A DNA stretch of 51,649 bases, taken from NCBI GenBank assembly GCA_002716125.1, contig PAZH01000057.1, positions 1-51,649 on the forward strand. The letters run 5' to 3'. The notes under the pieces are model-generated. The model ran no database searches, was not told the DNA's origin, and saw only the letters and a program-made list of their open reading frames with translations. How positions within the stretch are numbered: position 1 is the first letter of the stretch; each line of letters starts with the position of its first letter. The translations under genes were made by a program, and so were the position numbers. Origin of the DNA: Rhodospirillaceae bacterium (GTDB lineage: Bacteria > Pseudomonadota > Alphaproteobacteria > UBA8366). Below, piece after piece: positions 17,752 to 25,601 of the stretch.

Positions 17752-18569
17752 CCCTCGAAGCCATTCCCTTATCCGGTGCGATGGGTGCTGAAATCCGCGG
17801 CGCGGACCTTCGCGACATCGACGACGAAACCTTCGCGGACATCCATAAAATTCTGCTCGGCCACGGGATGATCTTCTTTCGCGATCAAGACATTACCCCG
17901 ACGCAACAACTGGCCTTTGCGAAACGGTGGGGCGAGCCGCATTTTCATCCCTATATGCCAGGTCTGCCGGATCATCCCGAGATCATCGAAATTGTGAAAA
18001 ACCCGGAGGACACGCACACCTTCGGCGGCCAATGGCATACTGATCAGATGTTCACGCCGACACCCGCGATGGGGACGATGCTGTATGCGAAGGAAGTCCC
18101 AGAAGCCGGCGGCGATACGCTCTTCGGCAATCTCTACCTCGCATACGACGCGCTGTCGGACGGTATGAAAGCGGCGATTGCAAATCTCCGAACCTTCAAT
18201 CTCTATGACAAAAAGAAGGGCCGCTCTTCCGTCATGAAGGGTAAATTGAAAGAACCGGAGAAACCTGCCGAGCCCGCCATACACCCGCTTGTGCGACCGC
18301 ACGGCGAAACGGACAAGCCGGTTCTCTATATCTGCTATGACCGCATCACTCGACACATCGTCGATTGGACGCCGGAAGAAAGCCGGCCGCTTCTCGACTA
18401 CCTGCGGGCACACGCGACGCGGCCGGAATTCACCTGCCGCCTGCGGTGGGAGCCGGGCCCTTTGGCATTCTGGGACAACCGCTGCGTTCAGCACATGGCA
18501 TTGAACGACTATCATGGTTATCGGCGGGTCATGCATCGCATTACGATCCGCGGAGAACGGACCTCATGA
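17748..18569 (+). CDS. TauD/TfdA-family dioxygenase, tandem copy 2
   Basis: The 273-residue paralogue of the preceding gene is about half identical by eye over its whole length. It keeps the HxD (QWHTDQ) and distal His (VQHMALNDYHGYRRVMHR), so both copies look catalytically intact. Differences cluster in the C-terminal third around residues 195-215 (YICYDRITRHIVDW against YVNGMPTTTHFVGM), a region that usually shapes the substrate pocket. It starts inside the previous stop (ATGA) and ends inside the next start (ATGA). A tandem duplication followed by divergence is the simplest origin. Confidence 0.93.
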   Translation: MTLEAIPLSGAMGAEIRGADLRDIDDETFADIHKILLGHGMIFFRDQDITPTQQLAFAKRWGEPHFHPYMPGLPDHPEIIEIVKNPEDTHTFGGQWHTDQMFTPTPAMGTMLYAKEVPEAGGDTLFGNLYLAYDALSDGMKAAIANLRTFNLYDKKKGRSSVMKGKLKEPEKPAEPAIHPLVRPHGETDKPVLYICYDRITRHIVDWTPEESRPLLDYLRAHATRPEFTCRLRWEPGPLAFWDNRCVQHMALNDYHGYRRVMHRITIRGERTS

Positions 18570-19336
18570 CGATCGAACTGCCACGAACCCCTTCCTTCCG
18601 CTTGGACGGAAGACGCGCCCTTATCACCGGTGGCGGGCGCGGTATCGGCCTTGCCGCCGCGGCCGCATTGGCGGAAGCGGGCGCACATGTCACGCTGACC
18701 GCCCGAACCTCGAGTGAAATCGAGGAAGCGGCGGAAAGCATTCGCCGCGATGGCGGAAGCGCCGACGCCATTGTGCTGGATATGTTGGATACGGCGGCCG
18801 TGCGGAGCGTTGTCGAGACCGCCGACCCCTTTGATATTCTCATCAACAATGCCGGGACGAACCGGCCGAAAACGATGTCGGAGACAACGGAAGACGATTT
18901 CGACGCTGTCCTCGATTTGAACCTTCGGGCGGCGTACTTCGTGGCGCAGGCCGTAACGGACAAGATGCTCGCCGCCAAGATGCCAGGCTCCGTCATCAAT
19001 ATTTCCTCGCAAATGGGACATGTCGGCGGACCGCTTCGAACCGTTTACTGCTCGTCCAAATGGGCCATCGAGGGACTGACGAAGTCTCTGGCGATGGAGC
19101 TCGGTCCGCACGGCATTCGCGTGAACAGCATCGCACCGACCTTTATCGAGACACCTCTTGCGAAGGAAATGTTGAAGGACCCCGCGTTCCGCGAAGCGGT
19201 GGTCTCGAAAATCAAGCTCGGCCGAACCGGCCAGGTTGAGGATCTGATGGGTGCCATCGTCTTCCTTGCGTCCGACGCTGCCGCCATGATTACCGGCGCC
19301 TCTCTGCTCGTCGATGGAGGCTGGACCATTGGATGA
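18566..19336 (+). CDS. Short-chain dehydrogenase/reductase (FabG-like)
   Basis: The ATG at 18566 overlaps the dioxygenase stop (ATGA), which excludes the longer in-frame extension. The 256-residue SDR has the cofactor motif TGGGRGIG near residue 22, the NNAG motif (LINNAGTNRP), catalytic Ser in ISSQMGHV, and YxxxK (YCSSKWA). It is a classical NAD(P)-dependent oxidoreductase of the 3-oxoacyl-ACP reductase/glucose dehydrogenase type, converting alcohols and ketones. In this operon it probably oxidises or reduces the product of the dioxygenases. The BLUF gene starts 23 bases before its stop. Confidence 0.93.
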   Translation: MTIELPRTPSFRLDGRRALITGGGRGIGLAAAAALAEAGAHVTLTARTSSEIEEAAESIRRDGGSADAIVLDMLDTAAVRSVVETADPFDILINNAGTNRPKTMSETTEDDFDAVLDLNLRAAYFVAQAVTDKMLAAKMPGSVINISSQMGHVGGPLRTVYCSSKWAIEGLTKSLAMELGPHGIRVNSIAPTFIETPLAKEMLKDPAFREAVVSKIKLGRTGQVEDLMGAIVFLASDAAAMITGASLLVDGGWTIG

Positions 19337-19775
19337 ATCGGACGGTCCCGAAGGGGACCTCATTCAGGTCTTATATTTAAGCCGGGCAACCGAGCCGATG
19401 AGCGAATCCGATCTCAGCGCACTCCTGGAGGAAATCCGCGAACGCAACGAACGTAAGGAAATTACGGGGCTCCTCCTTTACGGCGGACAGCATTTCTACC
19501 AAATACTTGAAGGCGCTCGATCTGCGGTTACAACGACTTATGCAGAGATCGAAGGGGATAGACGGCACACCGACATTACTCGAATAGCGATCAGGGCGGT
19601 CGCTGAACGCAAGTTCCCGAGATGGTGGATGGGATTCCAGAGTCTTAATCCCGAAGAGATAAAGAATAACCCGGTTTTCCACGACCTCAGAAATTCGGAC
19701 ACGTTAGCGAAATTCCCAGCACGTGGAGACGATTTCTTCGAGGTCATGTACGCGATGTATAAGACCAATAACTAG
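19314..19775 (+). CDS. Standalone BLUF-domain blue-light sensor
   Basis: This 153-residue protein is almost entirely one BLUF (sensor of blue light using FAD) domain. The flavin hydrogen-bond network residues are all present and, from the ATG at 19314, fall at Tyr21 (VLYLSRA), Asn45 (RERNERKEITG), Gln63 (HFYQILEG) and Trp104 (FPRWWMGFQS), the same numbers as in the known AppA BLUF domain. No output domain follows, so it must act through a partner protein. The gene overlaps the SDR gene by 23 bases and ends the CaiB-TauD-TauD-SDR operon. A TTG start at 19329 is possible. Confidence 0.93.
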   Translation: MEAGPLDESDGPEGDLIQVLYLSRATEPMSESDLSALLEEIRERNERKEITGLLLYGGQHFYQILEGARSAVTTTYAEIEGDRRHTDITRIAIRAVAERKFPRWWMGFQSLNPEEIKNNPVFHDLRNSDTLAKFPARGDDFFEVMYAMYKTNN

Positions 19776-19881
19776 TAAAACGAGGCGCGTGCCGTTGCTC
19801 ACGGAACCGTTTCTTGCGGCGCAGACGTCTGCGTGAAATTATCCGCGCAAATCGACATTCACGAAAAGAAAGGGCTCACAC

Positions 19882-20601
19882 ATGAGCTTGGATAAGGTTA
19901 AAGCGCTGACCTTTGATACGGGCGGCACGATCTTGGATTGGCATACCGGATTCAGCACGGCAATGGCCGATGTCGGCGCCAAACACGGGATCGAGAAAGA
20001 CTGGGGCAGCCTCGCAAACGAAATGCGGCGAAAGTCGCTTGGCCGGATGTTGCGGCTTGGCGAGAACGAACCGCCTACCTACAACTTCGACGATTCGCAT
20101 CGCATGTCGCTGGACGAGGTCTGCGCGGCGAACGGCCTCGATGCCTTTAGCGAAGAAGAACGCCGGACCATCTGGTGGGACCGCGCGCACAATCTGCAAT
20201 GTTGGCCGGATTTCCCGGACACGCTGCCGAAGTTGCGCAGCAAATACATTTGCGCGTCTTTCACGATTCTGAGTTTCCGGATCATCATCGATACGGCGCG
20301 GAAGAATGGCTTGAGCTGGGATGCGGTCATCTCCTGCGAAGCCATCGGGAAATACAAAATTCTACCGGAGGCCTACGCGGGTTGCGCAAAGTTCCTGCAA
20401 CTGGACCCGAGCGAATGTTTGATGGTGGCGTGCCATAACTTCGACCTCGATGCCGCCAAAGCTGCCGGCTACATTACGGCCTTCGTACGGCGTCCGGATG
20501 AGTGGGGTCCCGAAGGACCACCCGATCCCGAGCCGAACCCGCAACACGACATCATCGTCGATACATTCCCGGAATTGGCGGAAGCGGTCGGCGCCGCTTA
20601 A
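19882..20601 (+). CDS. Haloacid dehalogenase-like (HAD) hydrolase, type II
   Basis: This 239-residue HAD-superfamily protein resembles L-2-haloacid dehalogenases. Motif I is LTFDTGGTILDWHTG with the nucleophile at Asp12, the lysine motif is GKYKILPEAY, and motif IV is MVACHNFDLDAAKAAG, close to the dehalogenase pattern VAxHxxDxxxAxxAG. The motif II region reads ASFTILSF rather than the usual serine-asparagine pair (SN) of true haloacid dehalogenases. A phosphatase or other HAD reaction is therefore equally possible. It lies 106 bases after the BLUF gene, in the same direction, and is convergent with the gene at 20625. Confidence 0.85.
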   Translation: MSLDKVKALTFDTGGTILDWHTGFSTAMADVGAKHGIEKDWGSLANEMRRKSLGRMLRLGENEPPTYNFDDSHRMSLDEVCAANGLDAFSEEERRTIWWDRAHNLQCWPDFPDTLPKLRSKYICASFTILSFRIIIDTARKNGLSWDAVISCEAIGKYKILPEAYAGCAKFLQLDPSECLMVACHNFDLDAAKAAGYITAFVRRPDEWGPEGPPDPEPNPQHDIIVDTFPELAEAVGAA

Positions 20602-20624
20602 GTCTAACGCTTCGACGGATACCG

Positions 20625-21470
20625 CTAGACGTTCTCGTGCCTAAAGGTCAGGACGAGAACATCTCGGTAGCCGGTGGTGCCCGGCTTCGAGGGTTCGATC
20701 GGTGTTACCCCATGACGTACGCGTTCGTCGTCGAGAAACACCGTATCCAGCGGATCGGTGAGCGTGAACGCATCTTGGGATTGGCTAACGTTATCGTAAA
20801 TCTCCGTAACGCCGCTTTTGATGTTGTGGCGTTTCACCAATACGACACAAACCCAGTCGACACCGTCCCGGTGCATGCCCTCGGGCGTCGGCCTTCCAGC
20901 TTCCGCGTCGCCCGATTCGATACGGAACTGGTGCATCTCGGCGTGCCACGGTGACGAGCGGACAGAAACCGGCGCGACCTGATCGAAAACCCAGGCGCAT
21001 ATTCCGATCAGGTCCCGGGTGAAATGATGCTCGCCAATGCGGTCGAGTACTGGCTCGAACCAACGCTCCACGTCTCCGTTGAGGACATTGTAGTCACGGC
21101 TCTGATAATGCGGCTGATGCGACTTTCGGGTGCAACCTTCCGGACCCGCGCGAAACGCCGCGAACCGGCGCTGGCGATAACGACCGCCATCCGCCATATA
21201 CCGGTCAAGTCCGAGGTCGTCCCAACTCGCCGCGAACGTCTCCCAATCGGCCCCCATGTCTTGTGCTTGGAGGCCGGCCAACATCTTCGCGCCCGGCAAA
21301 AAGGCATATCCGTCCCGGCGAATATTCCCATCCAACCCCTGAAACTCGGACGGCACGATTAAGGTTTCGCTGCTGTCAGCAGATGGAAAGGCGCATAGCT
21401 GAGACAAGGGAGCTAACTTCCGACGGTGATGATCAACTTCGAACCCCGTAAGTCGTCTGTTCGAAAGCAC
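20625..21470 (-). CDS. 2OG-Fe dioxygenase family protein (PF10014-like)
   Basis: The C-terminal two thirds resemble the 2OG-Fe_Oxy_2 family that includes L-isoleucine 4-hydroxylase and other free amino acid hydroxylases. The HxD is seen in EGMHRDGVDWV, the distal His in DERVRHGVTPI, and the arginine near the C terminus in GYRDVLVLTF. The frame opens with GTG at 21470, giving 281 residues. The first 35 residues look unlike the family, so a start nearer residue 30 (for example a TTG) may be used. It is monocistronic and convergent with the HAD gene. Confidence 0.85.
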   Translation of the reverse strand: MLSNRRLTGFEVDHHRRKLAPLSQLCAFPSADSSETLIVPSEFQGLDGNIRRDGYAFLPGAKMLAGLQAQDMGADWETFAASWDDLGLDRYMADGGRYRQRRFAAFRAGPEGCTRKSHQPHYQSRDYNVLNGDVERWFEPVLDRIGEHHFTRDLIGICAWVFDQVAPVSVRSSPWHAEMHQFRIESGDAEAGRPTPEGMHRDGVDWVCVVLVKRHNIKSGVTEIYDNVSQSQDAFTLTDPLDTVFLDDERVRHGVTPIEPSKPGTTGYRDVLVLTFRHENV

Positions 21471-21551
21471 GACCCGGGTTCGACATTAAACAAAGCCTAA
21501 CGAGAAAACGGTAGGACCACTATCTGAAAATTGTCTGGGTCCAATTGACGC

Positions 21552-22181
21552 TTAATTCTTGCCGAGCAATGCCTCGCGGAATTTACCTTTATGCCAAGAC
21601 GCGTCGCGCGAGCGGTAAATCGAAGGCGGCTTCGTCGGCGCCACCTTCACCAGCACGAATGACGTGCCGTTGCCTTCCCGTAGCATCTGCGCCGCATCGG
21701 CCAATTCAGCTTCTTTCGTGACGGTTCGGACGTTTGGGATTTGCCCGCCTTCCGCCATCTTCGCGATATCGACACCGCGACCCGTATGGCTCTCCTGCCA
21801 ACCAGTCTCGCCGTAATGCTCGTTGTCGACACAAATAATGGAAAGATTAGGCGGATTGAGAACGCCAACGGTGGCCAGCGTGCCGACATTCATCAGCAAC
21901 TCGCCATCGCCGGTAACGACCATGACTTTTCGTTCGGGCTGGGCGAGGGCCAAGCCGAGGCCCATGGCGACCGCAGCCCCCATCGCACCGGAAAGCGTAA
22001 AGGCTTGTGCACTATCGGCGCCAACCACTCTCAAAACATCGTCTTTGCTGCCGGCAAGACCAGAGACGAACAACGTGTCGCCAGGCTCACCAATCAGAGA
22101 TGAGACAGCATGGCGGCGTTCGAGGACACCTTCGGCAACGGTTTCATCCGGCCCGAGCCGGAGGCTTGGTTTCGATGACAT
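21552..22181 (-). CDS. ThDP-dependent decarboxylase, C-terminal (beta) subunit
   Basis: This 209-residue protein is the pyrophosphate-binding half of a split thiamine diphosphate enzyme of the sulfopyruvate/phosphonopyruvate decarboxylase group (ComE-like). The ThDP/Mg motif is VTGDGELLMN followed about 25 residues later by DN (ICVDNEHYGET). The SGLAGSKDD and SGAMGAAVAMGLGLAL segments are typical of the group. It follows the alpha subunit by ten bases. There are no other coenzyme M genes here, so the substrate is probably a different 2-oxo acid. Confidence 0.87.
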   Translation of the reverse strand: MSSKPSLRLGPDETVAEGVLERRHAVSSLIGEPGDTLFVSGLAGSKDDVLRVVGADSAQAFTLSGAMGAAVAMGLGLALAQPERKVMVVTGDGELLMNVGTLATVGVLNPPNLSIICVDNEHYGETGWQESHTGRGVDIAKMAEGGQIPNVRTVTKEAELADAAQMLREGNGTSFVLVKVAPTKPPSIYRSRDASWHKGKFREALLGKN

Positions 22182-22191
22182 TTTTCGTCTC

Positions 22192-22719
22192 CTATCCGGT
22201 CGGGAAGGCTTTGGCGCCGAGGAACTTCTGGGTCAATAGCACCGCGATCGCGTCTTCGGACTGAAACGCCATGGTACAGGCGGCCCGGGACGCGGGAATC
22301 AACTCATCTTCCGTTTCGACCCGAATGCAGGTGATGCCCGACGCTTCCAGGACCGGCTGCGTCGCCTTGCCCATGGCCATCTGCCAGGCGTTCCCCTCGC
22401 CGTAATCGCCGCGCATGCTGACAAACGTTAGGAAAGGAAACCGGCCATGGCTGACCAAAGAGAAAAAATTCACACAATTGCCGACGCCGCTCGACTGCAT
22501 CAGCAGCACGCTGCGCGCGCCGCCGAGATGTGCCCCGCACTGCAGCGCGACGCCCTCTTCCTCCGTCGTGACCGAGACGGAATGGACGTCAGGGTCGGCA
22601 ATCGAACGGTTGATCAACTCGCGGTGCCCCGCATCGGGGACATATGAGAACTGGGTAACATCGAATTCATTCTTGAGCAGGTCGTAAAGCTCTCCCTGCC
22701 AAGCAGGTGCATCGGACAT
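22192..22719 (-). CDS. ThDP-dependent decarboxylase, N-terminal (alpha) subunit
   Basis: The ATG at 22719, with GGAG upstream, gives a 175-residue protein equal to the pyrimidine-binding domain of sulfopyruvate decarboxylase-type enzymes (ComD-like). The glutamate that activates ThDP is probably in the VTTEEEGVALQCGAHLGG segment near residue 53. SVLLMQSSGVGNCVN matches the family's QNSGxGN-type motif. Together with the next gene it forms a complete enzyme. The operon is divergent from the cupin gene, with 71 bases between the starts. Confidence 0.87.
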   Translation of the reverse strand: MSDAPAWQGELYDLLKNEFDVTQFSYVPDAGHRELINRSIADPDVHSVSVTTEEEGVALQCGAHLGGARSVLLMQSSGVGNCVNFFSLVSHGRFPFLTFVSMRGDYGEGNAWQMAMGKATQPVLEASGITCIRVETEDELIPASRAACTMAFQSEDAIAVLLTQKFLGAKAFPTG

Positions 22720-22790
22720 CTGGAAGTCTCCCTCATATTCCGTTAAGCCATGTATAAGGAGAACCATTACCTAGCAAGGGGGGAGAGAAA

Positions 22791-23057
22791 ATGAACACCG
22801 ACGCATTCCAAAAAGCGGCCGAGGCGGAAGGCTACAAGATCGACGAGCCCAACAGCCTATCGCCGAACAAACATAACGCCGAACATACCCATCCGTTCGA
22901 TGCCATGGTTATGGTACTCGAGGGTGAAATCACCATCGGTTGCGCCGGCGAAGACACGACCTACGGCCCGGGCGATTCCTGCACCATGGCCGCAGAGACA
23001 CCGCATACCGAGACCGTCGGTTCGGAAGGTGTCACTTTGTTGGTCGCCCGCCGCTGA
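22791..23057 (+). CDS. Small single-domain cupin protein
   Basis: This 88-residue cupin has motif 1 HNAEHTHPFDAMVMVLEGEITIG, with candidate metal-binding histidines, and motif 2 YGPGDSCTMAAETPHTE, with the closing histidine. The length is that of a minimal cupin_2 barrel. The function is open: isomerase, dioxygenase or sensor. It begins the plus-strand set leading to the amidase and is divergent from the ThDP decarboxylase, so it may share regulation with it. The ATG is preceded by a GGGGAGAG site. Confidence 0.85.
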   Translation: MNTDAFQKAAEAEGYKIDEPNSLSPNKHNAEHTHPFDAMVMVLEGEITIGCAGEDTTYGPGDSCTMAAETPHTETVGSEGVTLLVARR

Positions 23058-23119
23058 ACTCGCCGCGCCGGCGTTTCGACGTAAGTTCTGCTTAAGGACC
23101 TTTCCCGGGAGTAAGCGAC

Positions 23120-23308
23120 ATGGCGGAACCAAGTGACGAATTGAAGGCAGCAGCAGCGGAAGTCGGGCTGAATAAGCTCGAAGGCCGGCATTGGGACGAA
23201 TTGCAAGCTGCGCTCGATATGAAAGTGAAGCATACCAGCGGTATGCCCGACGACCTCACGATTTGGGACGAGCCGGCGCACGTGTATCGAGCCGGCGATG
23301 AGGCCTGA
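23120..23308 (+). CDS. AtzG/GatC-like small subunit of the downstream amidase
   Basis: This 62-residue protein has a ribosome binding site (GGGAG) and ends three bases before the amidase ATG. Its pattern, a helix with AAAAEVGLNKL, a second helix, then a linker ending PDDLTIWDEPAHVYRAGDE, resembles the DUF4089/AtzG family and more loosely GatC. In those families a short partner wraps around and stabilises an amidase-signature enzyme. The similarity is by eye and the protein could be unrelated. Position directly before the amidase is the strongest support. Confidence 0.6.
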   Translation: MAEPSDELKAAAAEVGLNKLEGRHWDELQAALDMKVKHTSGMPDDLTIWDEPAHVYRAGDEA

Positions 23309-23311
23309 TCG

Positions 23312-24709
23312 ATGAGCGATATTCACTACTTATCGATTGCCGAAGCCGGGAAGCTCATCGAGAAGAAGGAGCTCTCTCCATCTGAATATGTCGAAGCACT
23401 GCTCAAGCGGATTGATGCGATTAATCCAAAACTCGATGCATTCCTGAACATATGCGGTGACCAGGCCCGCGACGACGCGAAAGCGGTCGAAGCGGAGCTG
23501 GCCAATGGGAATTACAAAGGCCCCATGCATGGAATTCCCTATGGGCTCAAAGACATAATCGACTACGCCGGGCTTAAGACCACGGCGCATTCGAAACTCT
23601 TGGAAGACAACGTCGCCGACACCGATGCGACGACGACCGCCAAACTAAAAGCCACTGGCGGTATTTTCGTGGGTAAGCTGGCGACACACGAGTTCGCCAT
23701 CGGGGGGCCATCCTTCGACTTGCCTTGGCCCCCGGCCCGCAACCCGTGGAACACCAATAGGCATCCGGGCGGCTCCTCAAGCGGCTCCGGCGCCGCGGTC
23801 GCCGCGGGTCTGCTTCCAGGTGCGCTCGGCTCCGATACCGGCGGCTCGGTACGCCATCCGGCATCGATGTGCAATCTTGCCGGGATCAAGCCGACCTACG
23901 GCCGGGTCAGCCGCGCCGGTGTGGTGCCGCTGTCGTTCAGTCTCGACAATGTCGGGCCTTTGACCCGTACCGTCGAAGACAACGCCATTATGTTGACGGC
24001 GATTTCCGGGCACGATCCCCGCGATCCCGCCAGCGCACGCGCGGAGGCGACGGACTTCACGGCCGACCTCGATAAAGGGGTCAAAGGCATGAAAATCGGT
24101 CTCGTTCGGCATTTTTACGAGACCGACCTGAAAGCACAGGCGGAAATGGCAGCGTCCATCGATGCCGCCGCAGAGACGCTCCGAGAGCTGGGGGCGACCG
24201 TCGAAGAAGTGGAAATGTCGCCGCTTTCTGAATATGCCGCCGTCAATCGTGTGATACTCCTCTCGGAGGCTTTTGCAATCCACGAGAAATGGCTGCAGGA
24301 GCGACCTGGAGACTACGCACATTTCACGCGGGAGCGCCTTATGCCAGGCGCCTTCATTCGCGCGACGCACTATGTGCAAGCGATGCGGCACCGCGAGAAG
24401 ATGAAGCATGCGTTCGAAGATATTATGCGCACTTACGATTGTGTCTTAACCGCGTCCAGTATGCAGGTCGCCTGTCAGATTGACGACGAACCCGAGGTGG
24501 AACGCACCTATTCGCGACAATCCCGCACTCCTTTCAACGTCATCGGCAATCCGGCGTTGGTCTTGCCAAGCGGTTTCGACGATGAAGGGATGCCCCTTTC
24601 GGTCCAATTTGCGGGGCGGGCCTTCGACGAAGCCACCGTGTATCGCGTGGGATACGCTTATGAACAAGCGACCCGCTGGTTTGAGAAGCATCCGCCCGTC
24701 GACGCCTAA
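23312..24709 (+). CDS. Amidase-signature family hydrolase (GatA/AtzE-like)
   Basis: This 465-residue enzyme has a complete catalytic triad at family positions: Lys80 in YGLKDIID, cis-Ser155 in PGGSSSGSG, and nucleophile Ser179 in DTGGSVRHP. The GIKPTYGRVSRAGVVP segment follows as expected. It hydrolyses an amide, carbamoyl or biuret-like bond, releasing ammonia or an amine. True tRNA amidotransferase GatA is less likely because no gatB is adjacent and the upstream partner is AtzG-like. It lies three bases after the small subunit gene and 18 bases before the LLM gene. Confidence 0.92.
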   Translation: MSDIHYLSIAEAGKLIEKKELSPSEYVEALLKRIDAINPKLDAFLNICGDQARDDAKAVEAELANGNYKGPMHGIPYGLKDIIDYAGLKTTAHSKLLEDNVADTDATTTAKLKATGGIFVGKLATHEFAIGGPSFDLPWPPARNPWNTNRHPGGSSSGSGAAVAAGLLPGALGSDTGGSVRHPASMCNLAGIKPTYGRVSRAGVVPLSFSLDNVGPLTRTVEDNAIMLTAISGHDPRDPASARAEATDFTADLDKGVKGMKIGLVRHFYETDLKAQAEMAASIDAAAETLRELGATVEEVEMSPLSEYAAVNRVILLSEAFAIHEKWLQERPGDYAHFTRERLMPGAFIRATHYVQAMRHREKMKHAFEDIMRTYDCVLTASSMQVACQIDDEPEVERTYSRQSRTPFNVIGNPALVLPSGFDDEGMPLSVQFAGRAFDEATVYRVGYAYEQATRWFEKHPPVDA

Positions 24710-24727
24710 ACAAAGAGGAAAAAATAT

Positions 24728-25597
24728 ATGAAGATCGGCGTTTCATTCCCGACAACGGAGGTCGGCAACGATCCCATTGTCATGCGGGATTTTGCACAAG
24801 CCGCGGAAGACATGGGGTATGAATACCTTACCGCGATCGACCACGTCCTGCAGGCACGCGATCCGGCCGGGGATGACTTTCGCGCGTATTACACGATCGA
24901 CAATGCCTTTCACGAACCGCTGATTTTATTCAGTTATTTGGCGGGGGTGACGTCTAAAATCGGCTTTGTTACCGCCATTCTCATTCTGCCGCAGCGACCG
25001 ACGGTTCTGGTCGCAAAACAAGCCGCCCAGCTGGACCTCATGTCGGGCGGACGTCTGCGGCTCGGCTGCGGGATCGGCTGGAACCACCTCGAGTTCGATG
25101 CGATGGATCAGAACTTCAAGAACCGGGCGCGGCGCATCTCCGAACAATTCGACGTGATGAAACGGCTCTGGACGGAAGAAACTGTCACATTTGAGGGTGA
25201 ATTCCACAAAATCGAAGACGCCGGGATTAATCCTCGGCCGATTCAGCAACCGATCCCGCTTTGGATCGGCGCCTTTGTCGACCCGGCCATCCGGCGTGCC
25301 GGACGGATCGCGGATGGATGGCTCGTCAATCCGCGGGTTCCAGCCGGTGCGGAAGCCGAGCCGCTTTTCGAGCAATTCCGTAAGGGGGCGGAAGAAGCCG
25401 GCCGCAATGCGGACGCGCTCGGTATCGACGCCACCGTTCTCGCCGGCGATCGCGGGCCGCAGGCCTGGGCCGCCGACGCGGAAACCTGGAAATCGATGGG
25501 CGCAACTCACCTCACGTTCCGGACGATGGCGGCGGGCGTCGAATCCGTCGACGCCCATATCGATTCCATTCGCAAGTTCAAAGACGCGTACGGGTAG
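24728..25597 (+). CDS. LLM-class flavin/F420-dependent oxidoreductase (TIGR03619-like)
   Basis: This 289-residue luciferase-like TIM-barrel protein has the MSGGRLRLGCGIGWNHLEF segment that recurs in the TIGR03619 group, and ends with the usual short C-terminal helix. A GAGG ribosome binding site precedes the ATG. Members use FMNH2 or F420H2 to oxidise or reduce small organic molecules, sometimes adding oxygen next to nitrogen. It lies between the amidase and the DUF1028 gene and is not closely related to the LLM gene at 14491. Confidence 0.88.
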   Translation: MKIGVSFPTTEVGNDPIVMRDFAQAAEDMGYEYLTAIDHVLQARDPAGDDFRAYYTIDNAFHEPLILFSYLAGVTSKIGFVTAILILPQRPTVLVAKQAAQLDLMSGGRLRLGCGIGWNHLEFDAMDQNFKNRARRISEQFDVMKRLWTEETVTFEGEFHKIEDAGINPRPIQQPIPLWIGAFVDPAIRRAGRIADGWLVNPRVPAGAEAEPLFEQFRKGAEEAGRNADALGIDATVLAGDRGPQAWAADAETWKSMGATHLTFRTMAAGVESVDAHIDSIRKFKDAYG

Positions 25598-25601
25598 GCG
25601 T

